Assembly (NCBI RefSeq): GCF_018100785.1
Contig: NZ_JAGJEC010000005.1
Coordinates: 124,001-188,000, forward strand
Origin: Maribacter sp. MMG018
Lineage (GTDB): Bacteria; Bacteroidota; Bacteroidia; Flavobacteriales; Flavobacteriaceae
Reading direction: 5' to 3'
DNA: 64,000 nt
The notes below the pieces were generated by a model. That model was given only the letters and a program-made list of their open reading frames with translations. It was not told where the DNA came from and ran no database searches. How positions within the stretch are numbered: position 1 is the stretch's first letter; every line of letters begins with the position of its first letter. Shown piece by piece: positions 35,650 through 45,563 of this stretch. The position numbers and the translations under genes are program-made.

Positions 35650-37866
35650 TTAATCTCTTCTTGGTTTTCTATCGCGGTTACGGTCGTTGTTTCTACGATC
35701 GTCTCTACGTTTATCGTCACGAGGAGGTCTTTCTTTAAAACCTTCCGGTTTTGGCAAAAGTGCTTTACGTGAAACTTTTTCTTTTCTGGTTCTTGGGTCT
35801 ATACCAAAGTATTTTACATCAAAAACATCTCCCATGTTTACCACATCGGATACATTTTCTGTGCGTTCCCATGCCAATTCAGATACGTGTAACAGTACTT
35901 CGTTACCTGGAGCTTCCGTGTATTCTACAACAGCCCCAAAATCTAACATCTTGATAACTTTAACTTCGTATACACTTCCGACTTCTGGTTTGAACATCAA
36001 AGAATCGATTTTTGCCAATACGGCATCGATACCATTTTTGTCAGTTCCAAGAATTTCAACAATACCTTCTTCGGTAACGGGGTCTTCATTGATAACAATG
36101 GTAGTGTCCGTTTCTTTCTGAAGCTCTTGAATTACTTTACCTCCTGGCCCTATTAAAGCACCTATGAATTCATTTGGAATTACACGGGTAACCATTTTTG
36201 GAGAGTGAGGTTTCACTTCTGGGTTTGGAGCCGCAATGGTATCGGTCAGTTTATTAAGAATATGTAAACGACCATCCCTTGCTTGTTTTAGGGCGTTTAC
36301 CAATATTTCGTAAGAAAGTCCTTTTACTTTAATGTCCATTTGGCAAGCGGTAATACCGTCTGCAGTACCTGTAACTTTAAAGTCCATGTCTCCCAAGTGG
36401 TCTTCATCTCCCAAGATATCTGAAAGTACGGCATACTTACCGCTTTCGGTATCGGTGATCAATCCCATGGCAATACCGGAAACAGGCTTTTTCAGCTGAA
36501 CCCCTGCATCCATCAATGCCATTGTACCGGCACATACGGTAGCCATGGAAGAAGAACCGTTAGATTCCAATACTTCCGAAACAACACGTACAGTATATGG
36601 GCAATCATCGGGAACCATTCCTTTTAAGGCACGTTGTGCCAAGTTACCGTGTCCTACTTCTCTACGAGAAGTACCACGAATAGGTCTAGCTTCTCCGGTC
36701 GAGAAAGGAGGGAAGTTGTAGTGTAAATAGAAACGCTCTTCACCTTCGTGGGATGGCATATCTATTTGGTTGGAATCTCTAGAGGTTCCTAAGGTTACAG
36801 TAGCTAAAGCTTGCGTCTCACCTCTGGTGAATATAGAAGATCCATGTGTTGATGGCAAGTAGTCCACCTCACACCAGATAGGTCTGATTTCATTTGTTTT
36901 ACGACCGTCTAAACGTAAACCTTCGTTTAGGGTAAGGTCTCTTACCGCAGCTTTCTCGGCCTTGTAAAAATATTTTGAGATCAAAGAACCGTATTCTTCT
37001 TGCTCTTCTTCAGAGAAAGAAGCGATTACCTCTTCTTTGATTACTTCGAATGCCGCTGTTCTTTCGTGTTTGGCAGAACCTGCTTTTGCGATGGCATATA
37101 CCTTGTCGTACGTTAGGTCATGCACTTTTTTCGCTAATTCTTCATCCTCTCTTTCAGGCTCGTACTCACGAACTTCTTTTTTGCCAAATGCTTCGGCCAG
37201 TCTCATTTGTGCCTCGCATTGTACTTTGATCGCTTCATGGGCGAATTTAATGGCCTCTGTCATTTCCTCTTCGGAAATTTCGTCCATTTCACCTTCGACC
37301 ATCATTACAGAATCGGCAGATGCACCGACCATCATGTCAATGTCTGATTCTTCTAATTGGGCTCTTGTAGGGTTGATTATGAATTCACCGTTGATACGGC
37401 CCACCCTTGCTTCGGAAATAGCGCACTCAAATGGGAAATCGGACAATTGAATTGCCGCGGATGCAGCCAAACCTGCCATTGCATCTGGCATTACATTTTC
37501 GTCATGCGACATTAACTGAATCATCACCTGGGTCTCAGAGTGATAGTCTTTTGGGAATAATGGACGTAAAACACGATCCACCAAACGCATGGTCAATACT
37601 TCACCATCACTTGGTCTGGCCTCTCTTTTGAAGAAACCTCCGGGATAACGACCGGCTGCCGCAAATTTTTCACGGTAATCAACTGTTAGTGGAAGAAAAT
37701 CCACATCAGATTGTTTGTAGTTGGAAACAACTGTACATAATAACATACATTTTCCGGATTGTACAACAACAGAACCATGGGCCTGTTTTGCCAATTTTCC
37801 GGTTTCGATAGAAATTTCTCTACCGTCACCGAGGTCAATGACCTCTTTAAATACTTTTGGAATCAT
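35650..37866 (-). CDS. pnp: Polyribonucleotide nucleotidyltransferase (PNPase)
   Basis: 738 residues. PNPase degrades RNA from the 3' end using phosphate. It shows two RNase PH domains (the second with [13 protein letters not shown] and [19 protein letters not shown]), a KH domain (IGPGGKVIQ near 575) and an S1 domain ([18 protein letters not shown] near 635), then an Arg/Asp-rich tail of about 30 residues that may be disordered. Gene order rpsO-pnp is as in many bacteria, although a strong terminator lies between them, so pnp probably also has its own promoter in the 168-base gap. Confidence 0.97.
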   Translation of the reverse strand: MIPKVFKEVIDLGDGREISIETGKLAKQAHGSVVVQSGKCMLLCTVVSNYKQSDVDFLPLTVDYREKFAAAGRYPGGFFKREARPSDGEVLTMRLVDRVLRPLFPKDYHSETQVMIQLMSHDENVMPDAMAGLAASAAIQLSDFPFECAISEARVGRINGEFIINPTRAQLEESDIDMMVGASADSVMMVEGEMDEISEEEMTEAIKFAHEAIKVQCEAQMRLAEAFGKKEVREYEPEREDEELAKKVHDLTYDKVYAIAKAGSAKHERTAAFEVIKEEVIASFSEEEQEEYGSLISKYFYKAEKAAVRDLTLNEGLRLDGRKTNEIRPIWCEVDYLPSTHGSSIFTRGETQALATVTLGTSRDSNQIDMPSHEGEERFYLHYNFPPFSTGEARPIRGTSRREVGHGNLAQRALKGMVPDDCPYTVRVVSEVLESNGSSSMATVCAGTMALMDAGVQLKKPVSGIAMGLITDTESGKYAVLSDILGDEDHLGDMDFKVTGTADGITACQMDIKVKGLSYEILVNALKQARDGRLHILNKLTDTIAAPNPEVKPHSPKMVTRVIPNEFIGALIGPGGKVIQELQKETDTTIVINEDPVTEEGIVEILGTDKNGIDAVLAKIDSLMFKPEVGSVYEVKVIKMLDFGAVVEYTEAPGNEVLLHVSELAWERTENVSDVVNMGDVFDVKYFGIDPRTRKEKVSRKALLPKPEGFKERPPRDDKRRDDRRNNDRNRDRKPRRD

Positions 37867-38034
37867 AAATTTTGATTAAAACCTGCATGTTTACAGGCTT
37901 GTTAAACAATGGTCTTTCCGACTTTTTTTTGTGGTCGGAGTTGTTGTTGTGTTGTTGTACGGACCAATGAAAAACTAAGTGTAGCTTTTTGTGATTGTCC
38001 TTTTTTAATTCTTGGACATGAATTTTCTTTAAAA

Positions 38035-38060
38035 AAAGGGGATAGCTAGCTATCCCCTTT
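38035..38060 (-). terminator. Terminator between rpsO and pnp
   Basis: A perfect 26-base palindrome with AAAGGGGATAGCT as its half, followed on the minus strand by T residues, 8 bases after the rpsO stop. Confidence 0.88.
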
Positions 38061-38067
38061 AGAATTT

Positions 38068-38337
38068 TTATTTTCTAATACCAAGCTCTTTTATAAGCTC
38101 TCTGTATTTTACGATATCTGTTTTGATCATATAATCAAGAAGACTCCTTCTTTTACCCACAAGCTTTACCAATGAACGCTCTGTGTTGTAATCTTTGTGA
38201 TTCTTCTTTAAGTGATTTGTCAAATGGTTGATACGGTGTGTGAACAACGCAATTTGACCTTCGGTAGAACCTGTGTTCTCCGCTTTTCCGCCGTATTTCT
38301 TAAAAATTTCGGCTTTTACTTCTTTTGTTAAATACAT
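38068..38337 (-). CDS. rpsO: 30S ribosomal protein S15
   Basis: 89 residues, the usual size. S15 binds the central domain of 16S rRNA and starts its folding. The landmarks GSTEGQIALFTHRINHLT and KDYNTERSLVKLVGKRRSLLDY are present. The leader (38338-38390) contains a perfect hairpin at 38371-38385, and a -7 element lies at 38392-38399; S15 commonly controls its own translation through its leader. Confidence 0.97.
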   Translation of the reverse strand: MYLTKEVKAEIFKKYGGKAENTGSTEGQIALFTHRINHLTNHLKKNHKDYNTERSLVKLVGKRRSLLDYMIKTDIVKYRELIKELGIRK

Positions 38338-38370
38338 TCCAATATTGTTTTAAATGATTTTTATGTATCC

Positions 38371-38385
38371 GATTGATTTTCAATC
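38371..38385 (-). promoter_or_regulatory. Hairpin in the rpsO leader
   Basis: GATTGA and TCAATC pair around a 3-base loop, close to the predicted 5' end of the transcript. It is a candidate S15 autoregulatory structure or just a stabilising 5' hairpin. Confidence 0.4.
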
Positions 38386-38391
38386 AGGGCG

Positions 38392-38399
38392 CAAAGATA
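38392..38399 (-). promoter_or_regulatory. Likely -7 element of the rpsO promoter
   Basis: The minus strand reads TATCTTTG, an exact match to TAnnTTTG, about 55 bases upstream of the rpsO ATG. A TTC lies 19 bases further upstream in place of the usual TTG. Confidence 0.6.
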
Positions 38400-38435
38400 G
38401 GTCTTTTTTCTATAATCTGAACTAATTTTTTATGA

Positions 38436-39320
38436 TTAGGCAGGTTCTTCTATTTTACGTACCGGATTGTTTTGAATAAGATCAATATAAAGGTTAATGT
38501 TCTTTTTTAGATTTTTTCTGTGAGAAATAAAATCTAGAAACCCATGTTCCAGTAAAAATTCCGAAGATTGGAAACCTTCGGGCAATTCTTTACCTGTAGT
38601 GTCTTTTACGATACGTGGACCTGCAAAGCCGATCAATGCACCCGGTTCGGCAATATTAATATCGCCCAACATTGCATATGAAGCGGTGGTGCCCCCAGTA
38701 GTAGGGTCGGTACACAAAGAAATGTAGGGTAATCCGGCATCTGCAAGTTGTGCCAGTTTTACAGATGTCTTTGCCAATTGCATAAGAGATAAGGCCGCTT
38801 CCATCATTCTGGCCCCGCCAGATTTCGATATCATAACAAACGGAACTTTCTTTTTAATGGCATAGTCGATGCCCCTGGAAATTTTTTCTCCTACCACACT
38901 ACCCATAGAGCCTCCGATAAAGGCAAAATCCATGCAACAGATAACAATGTTCTTGCCAAGAGATTTTCCGTAGCCGGTTCTTACGGCATCTTTTAGACCT
39001 GTTTTCTTTTGAGCGGCTTTAAGTCTTTCGCTATACTTTTTGGTATCCTCGAATTTTAAGGGGTCTTTCGATGATAATTTGGCGTCTAGTTCAGTGAACT
39101 TATTATCATCAAAAAGTATTTCGAAATACTCTTTACTTCCGATTCTAACATGGTAATCGTCCTCTGGACTTACATAAAAGTTTTTGGCCAATTCCTCGGA
39201 TTCTACAATTTTTCCCGTGGGGGATTTATACCATAATCCCTTTGGTGTGTCCTTTTTTTCTTCCGTAGAAGTTTGAATCCCTTTTTCCTTTCTTTTAAAC
39301 CAAGCAGTCATGTCTTCCAT
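38436..39320 (-). CDS. accD: Acetyl-CoA carboxylase carboxyltransferase subunit beta, without zinc ligands
   Basis: 294 residues. AccD with AccA transfers the carboxyl group from biotin to acetyl-CoA to form malonyl-CoA. The crotonase-like core is intact ([18 protein letters not shown] near 129-146, SKSGGARM near 164, [10 protein letters not shown] near 205). The N-terminal zinc ribbon is altered: the segment beginning GLWYKSP (from residue 28) aligns with it, but all four Cys are gone (S33, G36, S51, D54). An ATG three codons downstream (39311) is an equally good start. It follows fba by 20 bases, so the two form one unit. Confidence 0.94.
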   Translation of the reverse strand: MEDMTAWFKRKEKGIQTSTEEKKDTPKGLWYKSPTGKIVESEELAKNFYVSPEDDYHVRIGSKEYFEILFDDNKFTELDAKLSSKDPLKFEDTKKYSERLKAAQKKTGLKDAVRTGYGKSLGKNIVICCMDFAFIGGSMGSVVGEKISRGIDYAIKKKVPFVMISKSGGARMMEAALSLMQLAKTSVKLAQLADAGLPYISLCTDPTTGGTTASYAMLGDINIAEPGALIGFAGPRIVKDTTGKELPEGFQSSEFLLEHGFLDFISHRKNLKKNINLYIDLIQNNPVRKIEEPA

Positions 39321-39340
39321 TAAAGGTTTTTGTTTCCGAA

Positions 39341-40408
39341 TTAAAGCGTATCTATATTATTTAAGTCTTCAAAAGCCTTTTTCAAACGCTCTACGAATGC
39401 ATTTTCACCTTTTCTTAACCACACTCTAGGGTCATAGAACTTTTTGTTGGGCTCGTCTGATCCCTTAGGGTTTCCGATCTGAGATTGTAAATAGTCCTTG
39501 TTGTCTTGGATGTAATCTCTTACTCCGGCTAAAAAGGCATATTGTAAATCTGTATCAATGTTCATTTTAATTACACCGTAGCTGATGCCTTCCCTTATTT
39601 CCTCTACAGAAGACCCTGATCCACCATGGAAAACAAAGTCTATATGGTTATGGCCTACGCCGTATTTTTTAGAAATATATTCTTGAGAGTTTTTAAGAAT
39701 TTTTGGAGTAAGTTTTACGTTGCCGGGCTTGTATACCCCGTGAACGTTTCCAAAAGCGGCAGCTATTGTAAATCTGTGGCTTACTTTGGATAATTCTTCG
39801 TAAGCATAAGCTACTTCTTCTGGTTGTGTATATAATTTAGAATCGTCAACATCCGAATTGTCTACACCATCTTCTTCTCCACCGGTGATTCCCAATTCTA
39901 TCTCCAAAGTCATTTCCATTTTGCTCATTCGCTCAAGGTATCCTTTGCAAATTTCAATGTTTTCCTCGATAGGCTCTTCAGATAGGTCGATCATGTGCGA
40001 ACTGAACAATGATTTACCTGTTTCTGCATAATGTTTTTCACTGGCATCTAACAAGCCATCTATCCAAGGTAATAGTTTTTTTGCACAGTGGTCTGTATGT
40101 AAAATAACGGTCGCCCCATAAGCCTCCGCTAATTGGTGAACATGTTTAGCACCTGCAATGGCACCTTGTATGGCGGCATTTTGCCCTTCGTTGGAAAGTC
40201 CTTTTCCAGCATTGAACTGTGCTCCACCATTAGAGAATTGTATTATTACGGGAGCATTTAAACTAGCTGCCGTTTCTAAAACTCCATTTATTGTATTGGA
40301 TCCAATAACGTTAACCGCAGGTAGCGCAAAACCTTTTTCTTTTGCATATTTGAAAATCTCCTGAACTTGGTCTCCGGTAGCAACACCAGGTTTAATATTA
40401 TGAGCCAT
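39341..40408 (-). CDS. fba: Fructose-bisphosphate aldolase, class II
   Basis: 355 residues. The zinc-dependent enzyme splits fructose-1,6-bisphosphate in glycolysis and makes it in gluconeogenesis. Metal and catalytic motifs are visible: HTDHC near 108-112, the glycine-rich loop FGNVHGVY near 222, FHGGSGS near 264 and the C-terminal [14 protein letters not shown] stretch ([11 protein letters not shown]). It is the first gene of a likely fba-accD operon. Confidence 0.96.
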   Translation of the reverse strand: MAHNIKPGVATGDQVQEIFKYAKEKGFALPAVNVIGSNTINGVLETAASLNAPVIIQFSNGGAQFNAGKGLSNEGQNAAIQGAIAGAKHVHQLAEAYGATVILHTDHCAKKLLPWIDGLLDASEKHYAETGKSLFSSHMIDLSEEPIEENIEICKGYLERMSKMEMTLEIELGITGGEEDGVDNSDVDDSKLYTQPEEVAYAYEELSKVSHRFTIAAAFGNVHGVYKPGNVKLTPKILKNSQEYISKKYGVGHNHIDFVFHGGSGSSVEEIREGISYGVIKMNIDTDLQYAFLAGVRDYIQDNKDYLQSQIGNPKGSDEPNKKFYDPRVWLRKGENAFVERLKKAFEDLNNIDTL

Positions 40409-40445
40409 AATCTTTTGGTCTATTTAGTTTCTAAAAATTGAGAAA

Positions 40446-40453
40446 CAAAAGTA
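40446..40453 (-). promoter_or_regulatory. Likely -7 element of the fba-accD promoter
   Basis: The minus strand reads TACTTTTG, an exact match to TAnnTTTG, 38 bases upstream of the fba ATG. Confidence 0.5.
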
Positions 40454-40468
40454 ATAAAACAATTGTAC

Positions 40469-43078
40469 TTAAAAGGGATAGTTAATACCAATTTGTAAAA
40501 CCGAATTGGCAAAATTATAATCTCTAAACCATCTTTTTGATTCTATTTCGGCCGGATTATATGTTTTAAACCCTAGATCCAACCTAAAAAGAAAGTATGT
40601 AAAATCATAACGGATGCCAAAACCTGTACCAAGGGCTATGTCTTTTAAAGATTCAAGTCCGTTAAAGGTGGCGTCTTCGTTGTCCACGTCGTCGAATACG
40701 TTCCAAATATTACCGGCATCGGCAAATATGGCCCCGTTTAAATCCCCGAACAAAGGAAATCTATATTCTAGGTTAAAGGCCAATTTGAGGTTTGCTTCGT
40801 TATAATCGTTTAAGGCCGAAGTTCGTCCTGGTCCCAGTGAATATGGGTACCATGCTCTATTGTCGTTGGATCCACCTGCAAAATAACTTTTTACAAAAGG
40901 AATATTGCTAGAGTTGCCGTAAGGTATGGCGATGCCAAAAAATGTTCTTACGGCCAATACGTTAGATCTTGAGAGGTCCCAATATTTTACGTAATCAAAT
41001 TCTGTTTTAACATATTGTGAAAAAGGTACGCCGAATACCAAAAGTTGTTCGTCGTCATTTTCATTAAAAGGGATGATACCGGACATGGCCGACAATAGGT
41101 TTCCCGCACCTTCTATTTTAAAACGGAACTGATAAAAATTGTTGTCAAGTATACCGTCCCTATTATTTTTATTGAAGGTGTAGTTAGTGGTAAAGATCAA
41201 GTTGTTTTCCGTTAATCTTTCTTCTCTTTCGTTAATACTCTTTACATCGTCATAATCGTCTTCTGTTAATCCGGAATTGGAAATGGGTATCGTCCCGCTC
41301 AGAACATCGTTTATAAAGCCGGTTGTTCCTGGGGTAACGCCATCTTCTACCTCTGTAGGAGTGGTTAGATCGTTGTCATCGTTAAAGTATGAAGGGTTTA
41401 CGGCTATGTCGTTGTCGGTGGCAATTTCGTTTAATTGGTTATAGGTGGTAGTGTAAACATCAAAAAAACGTTCTTTGTTCACATTTCTTACATATTGTAT
41501 GTTGAGGAGTTCAATGGCGTGTTTGTTATAGCTATTGGGAGACCAATTGTATCCTAGTACGGTGTTCAGGGTTTGTTTGTCCAGACCGATGTTTTTTTGA
41601 AAACTGGTACCGATTGCGATCCTGGTTTTGGGCAGGGTATAATTGGGTATGATCTTAGTGGTTCTAATAAAAGGGAACCATATTCTTGGAAAATCTAGGG
41701 TTATCTCACCTCCGATCTCAGAGAAATAATCTTCCTGAAATGTCTCTCTACTCAATAATCCAAAAGTGCCGTCTGCTGATAAGCTTAGATTTTCTGCGCC
41801 TTTAAAAATGTTTCTTATCAATAGGGAGGCACCCATTCCGACACCTATTTTTCGTAGGTTGGATCTGCTGACCTCAAAATTTGTACCTAAAGAGTATTTA
41901 GGTTTAGGGGCCAAATAAATATTGGTGTTTACATAATTGTCGGTACTGTCCTCTTCGAAAATTACATTGGGGTATTTAAAAATGTTTAAACTGTTCAGCT
42001 GTCTAGTGGTCCTAATTTTGTCTATATCTCTGTATATACTATCACTTTTAAAGAAAATTGCGTCATCCAATGTTTTTGGTTTGATCTTAAATTTTCCTGT
42101 ATAATAAATATTCAGGTCCTTGTAGAGAACGGTGTCGGTTAATGCATTCTTTCTTTTCGATAGATAGTTGGTGTAAACGTTTATCCTATTAATTTTTTCG
42201 ACTTTGTATTCAGAGGTAGTTACCTCGTTTTCACCTCTTTTTTTTAGATTGCCGATGTTGAGGTTTATGTTCATTTTTTGGTCATCGGCACTTCTAATGG
42301 TATCCCTTTCTATATCAAAGGTGATAGAACTTTCTTGAAAATTTCGGATACCGCTATTTCTGAATATGTTTGTTAATCTCTCTCGCTCATTATTAAAATT
42401 GTCTAGGTCAAATCGTTCCCCTTTTTTTATAAAGGTTTCTTGGGCATTAAGAAAATAAAGCGAATCTATGGCCTTTGATGAAATATCGTTTGAAATGGAG
42501 TCAATTACATAGGGTTTTCCTAAAGTGATTTTATAATCGACTTTTGCCTTTTGGTTTTGGCTTGTGGAGTCTATGGCGTATGTAGTGCTATTGTTGAAAT
42601 ATCCTTTACTGTTGTAATAGGCACTTAATCGTTCTAATGTTTTTCTGGTTTTGGTAGTGTCCAGAATAACAGGTGCTTCTCCGATATCTTTGAGCCATAG
42701 GCCTAATCCTTTTACAAGAAAGGACTCTCCCAAGCGGTCAACTTGTTTTTCGGAGAGTAGGTTCGTAAGTCTTTTAATTCGGTTCGGTTTTTTGTGTAAC
42801 CATGCTTGGTACAAAGAGTCGGGGTTTTCCTTGGCAAGGTTGTATAGGTTAAGCCTTAAGGGGTAACCTAACAATCGGGTGTTCGATTTTTGATAGATAA
42901 GACTTCTGACATCTTCGTTCTTTATCTTGACGGAATCTACAAGTATGGTGTTCTTAACCACCAGATACTCATTGTCCTCAACCTTTTTTAGAGAGTTGCA
43001 AGAATAAGTGATTATTGCCAGTAGCAAGATTAAGCTTATTTTAGCTATGTAGTTTTTATAGCATGCTACCGTTTTCAT
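40469..43078 (-). CDS. tamL: Outer-membrane assembly lipoprotein TamL (BamA/TamA family)
   Basis: About 869 residues from ATG 43078; a TTG at 43087 is less likely. A lipoprotein signal (LLLAIITYSC) is followed by POTRA-like repeats (about 35-380, including YYNSKGYFNNS) and a C-terminal Omp85 barrel (about 400-869) with the landmark YFAGGSNDNRAWYPYSLGPG and a final aromatic strand. TamL is the Bacteroidota version of TamA, with a lipid anchor, and works with TamB in outer-membrane protein insertion. It is convergent to nothing and divergent from the TrmH-type gene, with only 24 bases between start codons. Confidence 0.9.
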   Translation of the reverse strand: MKTVACYKNYIAKISLILLLAIITYSCNSLKKVEDNEYLVVKNTILVDSVKIKNEDVRSLIYQKSNTRLLGYPLRLNLYNLAKENPDSLYQAWLHKKPNRIKRLTNLLSEKQVDRLGESFLVKGLGLWLKDIGEAPVILDTTKTRKTLERLSAYYNSKGYFNNSTTYAIDSTSQNQKAKVDYKITLGKPYVIDSISNDISSKAIDSLYFLNAQETFIKKGERFDLDNFNNERERLTNIFRNSGIRNFQESSITFDIERDTIRSADDQKMNINLNIGNLKKRGENEVTTSEYKVEKINRINVYTNYLSKRKNALTDTVLYKDLNIYYTGKFKIKPKTLDDAIFFKSDSIYRDIDKIRTTRQLNSLNIFKYPNVIFEEDSTDNYVNTNIYLAPKPKYSLGTNFEVSRSNLRKIGVGMGASLLIRNIFKGAENLSLSADGTFGLLSRETFQEDYFSEIGGEITLDFPRIWFPFIRTTKIIPNYTLPKTRIAIGTSFQKNIGLDKQTLNTVLGYNWSPNSYNKHAIELLNIQYVRNVNKERFFDVYTTTYNQLNEIATDNDIAVNPSYFNDDNDLTTPTEVEDGVTPGTTGFINDVLSGTIPISNSGLTEDDYDDVKSINEREERLTENNLIFTTNYTFNKNNRDGILDNNFYQFRFKIEGAGNLLSAMSGIIPFNENDDEQLLVFGVPFSQYVKTEFDYVKYWDLSRSNVLAVRTFFGIAIPYGNSSNIPFVKSYFAGGSNDNRAWYPYSLGPGRTSALNDYNEANLKLAFNLEYRFPLFGDLNGAIFADAGNIWNVFDDVDNEDATFNGLESLKDIALGTGFGIRYDFTYFLFRLDLGFKTYNPAEIESKRWFRDYNFANSVLQIGINYPF

Positions 43079-43102
43079 AGAAATCAAAAATACATCATTT
43101 GA

Positions 43103-43825
43103 ATGGTTGTTAAAAGTGAATTGAAACTTATAAAAAACCTACAGCAAAAAAAATACCGAAATGAACGGGGCCTATTTGTAGTAGAGGGAAAAAAGACTGT
43201 AGAAGAGTTGTTAGAGTCCGATTTTAAACTGTATAAATTATTTTTAACAAAAAAAAACATTGATTTTGTAAATGTAGAAAATGTAGCGATACTATCGGAA
43301 AAAGAATTGAGGCAAGTGAGTAGTCTTAAAAATCCGAATGGGGTGCTAGGGGTCTTTTATAAAAGAGATAGTTCTGAGGTTGCGTCTGATGATTGGGTGG
43401 TTGTATTGGATGGTGTTCAGGATCCCGGTAATATGGGGACCATTATTAGGCTTTGTGATTGGTTTGGTATAAGAACATTGGTATGCTCTCGGAATTCGGT
43501 AGACTGTTATAATCCCAAAGTGCTTCAGGCGACCATGGGGTCTATAGGAAGGGTGTCGGTGATTTATACGGATCTAGAGCCTTATCTGGCATCGAATGAT
43601 ATGCCCGTGTACGGTACTTTTATGGACGGGAACAGTGTTTATGAAAGTGAGTTGCCAGAAAAAGGTGTGTTGATTATGGGGAATGAGGGTAACGGTATAT
43701 CTGATGGTGTTAGAAGGTTTTGTGCTAATACTCTGTCGATTCCGCAGTTTAAAGACAATACGGCCGAAAGTTTGAACGTGGCCACTGCCACGGCTATTTT
43801 ATTAAGTGAGGTTAGAAGAGGGTAG
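43103..43825 (+). CDS. TrmH/SpoU-family RNA 2'-O-methyltransferase
   Basis: 240 residues. An N-terminal substrate-binding part (GLFVVEGKKTVEELLES) is followed by the SPOUT domain with LDGVQDPGNMGTIIRLCDWFG, IMGNEGNGIS near 190 and the C-terminal SLNVATATAILLSE. These are the three knot motifs of the class that includes RlmB. The RNA target (23S rRNA or tRNA) cannot be fixed from sequence. The gene is placed divergently from tamL and convergent with porT, a neighbourhood common in flavobacteria. Confidence 0.92.
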   Translation: MVVKSELKLIKNLQQKKYRNERGLFVVEGKKTVEELLESDFKLYKLFLTKKNIDFVNVENVAILSEKELRQVSSLKNPNGVLGVFYKRDSSEVASDDWVVVLDGVQDPGNMGTIIRLCDWFGIRTLVCSRNSVDCYNPKVLQATMGSIGRVSVIYTDLEPYLASNDMPVYGTFMDGNSVYESELPEKGVLIMGNEGNGISDGVRRFCANTLSIPQFKDNTAESLNVATATAILLSEVRRG

Positions 43826-43841
43826 TATTTGTTTCCCCTTT

Positions 43842-44537
43842 TTATTCGAAAGTGAAATTCACGAAAATTCCCCTGGTCTTTAATGCATCAATATTGCCTG
43901 TCCATGGGCTATTGGGGTCATTGTCCCTAACCAGTTCGTCCGTCAGGGCAAAAACACCTCGTATAGATGGGCTAAACTTAAAGTATTCCAAATAAAAGTC
44001 TATTCCGAATCCGAGTTCATAATTGTGGACACTTTTTTTCATTCGAAAGGTTCCGGCACTGTTGTCGTCCAAACTGTCTTCGTTGCTTCCTAAATTCATG
44101 GTCGTAGATACTCCTCCAATCAAAAAAGGTTTCCAGTTCCCTAATCTCTTAGCGCTTACTTTTAAGAGCAAAGGAAAATTGATGTAAGTGGACCTTACCT
44201 CTCTAATGGCATCGTTTTCCTCTGTAAATCCGGGAAAACCCATGGTTCTGGATGTGTAATGTAATCCAGGTTCGAACCTAAGGTCCATAAAATCGTTCAA
44301 TCGCATTTCCCCGATAAGGCCAACATTAAAACCAAGGCTTTTGCTGACAAGTATATCTTGGTCGTTTTCTTTGTATTCGAACTTGAAATCGTATTGGTTA
44401 AAACCTAAAAAATAGCCCCAGTTGAGAAATTTTTTGTCTTCGTTCTCAAGATTCAAAATAGGGTTTTCATTGAACTGTGCGTTTAATGAAGGTGCTAATG
44501 ACAAAACCCCGAAACATATTAAAAACCATTTCTTCAT
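43842..44537 (-). CDS. porT: Type IX secretion/gliding outer-membrane protein PorT
   Basis: 231 residues: a signal peptide (about 1-20, ending LNAQ), then an eight-strand-type beta-barrel (GYFLGFNQYDFKF, LRFEPGLHYTSRT, FLIGGVSTTMNL, final FVNFTFE). Size, signal and position next to ubiE fit PorT, a protein needed for T9SS function in Porphyromonas and Flavobacterium. General PorT-like barrels are numerous, so the context matters: ubiE is 60 bases upstream on the same strand. Confidence 0.85.
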   Translation of the reverse strand: MKKWFLICFGVLSLAPSLNAQFNENPILNLENEDKKFLNWGYFLGFNQYDFKFEYKENDQDILVSKSLGFNVGLIGEMRLNDFMDLRFEPGLHYTSRTMGFPGFTEENDAIREVRSTYINFPLLLKVSAKRLGNWKPFLIGGVSTTMNLGSNEDSLDDNSAGTFRMKKSVHNYELGFGIDFYLEYFKFSPSIRGVFALTDELVRDNDPNSPWTGNIDALKTRGIFVNFTFE

Positions 44538-44597
44538 TTAGCTATCTATCAATTGTTACCATAGATGTTAGGTACGCAACCAAGCAAAATAAAACTG

Positions 44598-45332
44598 TTA
44601 ATCAGCTTTTTTAGCAACATAAATTGATGCTACCCCAAATGTTTGGGGTTTGTTGGTTACATCTATAAACCCAATTTTACGCAAAATATTGTTGAAGTTT
44701 TCTCCATGTGGAAATGCCGCTGCCGATTCGCTCAGGTAACCGTAGGCAGAATTGTCTTTAGAAAAAATCTTTCCGATAGTGGGTAGAATGTATTTAGTGT
44801 AAAACCTGTACCCTTGTTTAAAAGGTGTTTTAGTGGGTACAGAGGTTTCTAAAATCACCAATGTGCCATTTGGTCTGAGTACTCTAAGAATCTCAGAGAG
44901 CCCTTTTTCTAGATTTTCGAAATTTCGAACACCAAAAGATACGGTCACCGCATCGAAAGAATTATTGTCGAAAGATAAGTTTTCGCTGTCGCCTACGATC
45001 ATCTCAATGGTTTCGCTAAGTTTTTTCTGTTGAATTTTTTCTTTTCCAACGTTTAGCATTCCAGGTGATATGTCTAGACCGATTATTTTTTCAGCACCTG
45101 TTTTAACCATCGCAATTGCCAAATCTCCCGTGCCCGTTGCGATATCCAAAATAGTGTTTGGTTGTTCTTTTTTTAGAATGGAGACTACCCTTTTGCGCCA
45201 TTTTACATCTATGCCAAACGAAATAACACGGTTGAGTCCATCATAATCAGTGGAAATAGTATCGAACATTTGGGTTACTTGTTCTTTTTTTCCGAGATGT
45301 GAATCTTTATACGGGATAACTTTTTTTGGCAT
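44598..45332 (-). CDS. ubiE: Demethylmenaquinone methyltransferase (UbiE/MenG)
   Basis: 244 residues from ATG 45332 (an upstream in-frame TTG at 45350 would overlap the promoter). The AdoMet loop [10 protein letters not shown] and the family signatures [17 protein letters not shown] and [11 protein letters not shown] are present. It makes menaquinone, the quinone that Nqr in this window would reduce. Its -7 element lies only about 16 bases upstream, so the leader is very short. porT follows on the same strand. Confidence 0.95.
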   Translation of the reverse strand: MPKKVIPYKDSHLGKKEQVTQMFDTISTDYDGLNRVISFGIDVKWRKRVVSILKKEQPNTILDIATGTGDLAIAMVKTGAEKIIGLDISPGMLNVGKEKIQQKKLSETIEMIVGDSENLSFDNNSFDAVTVSFGVRNFENLEKGLSEILRVLRPNGTLVILETSVPTKTPFKQGYRFYTKYILPTIGKIFSKDNSAYGYLSESAAAFPHGENFNNILRKIGFIDVTNKPQTFGVASIYVAKKAD

Positions 45333-45347
45333 CGGTAAAATTTTCTG

Positions 45348-45355
45348 CAAAGATA
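45348..45355 (-). promoter_or_regulatory. Likely -7 element of the ubiE-porT promoter
   Basis: The minus strand reads TATCTTTG, an exact match to TAnnTTTG, 15 bases before the ubiE ATG. Confidence 0.55.
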
Positions 45356-45430
45356 CGATATAGGTAGTGCTTTCGTGAAATTTTGCGGTTATGTTATGAG
45401 GGGGTAGGGGTTTAAAACACTGAAATTAAA

Positions 45431-45459
45431 TTGAAACCTAATAAAATTATGTAATTTTG
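45431..45459 (+). promoter_or_regulatory. Promoter of trkA-trkH
   Basis: TTG at 45431-45433, an 18-base spacer and TAATTTTG at 45452-45459 give a full Bacteroidota-type promoter. The leader to the trkA ATG would be about 97 bases. Confidence 0.65.
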
Positions 45460-45563
45460 CTCCATAATAATTGCCTGCTTATGAAATTTAGTTGTTTGTC
45501 ACTCGATTTGATAAGCTATAGTTTTTGTTTCTAACTTTTATTCAAGGCAACCTAAGATATTAA

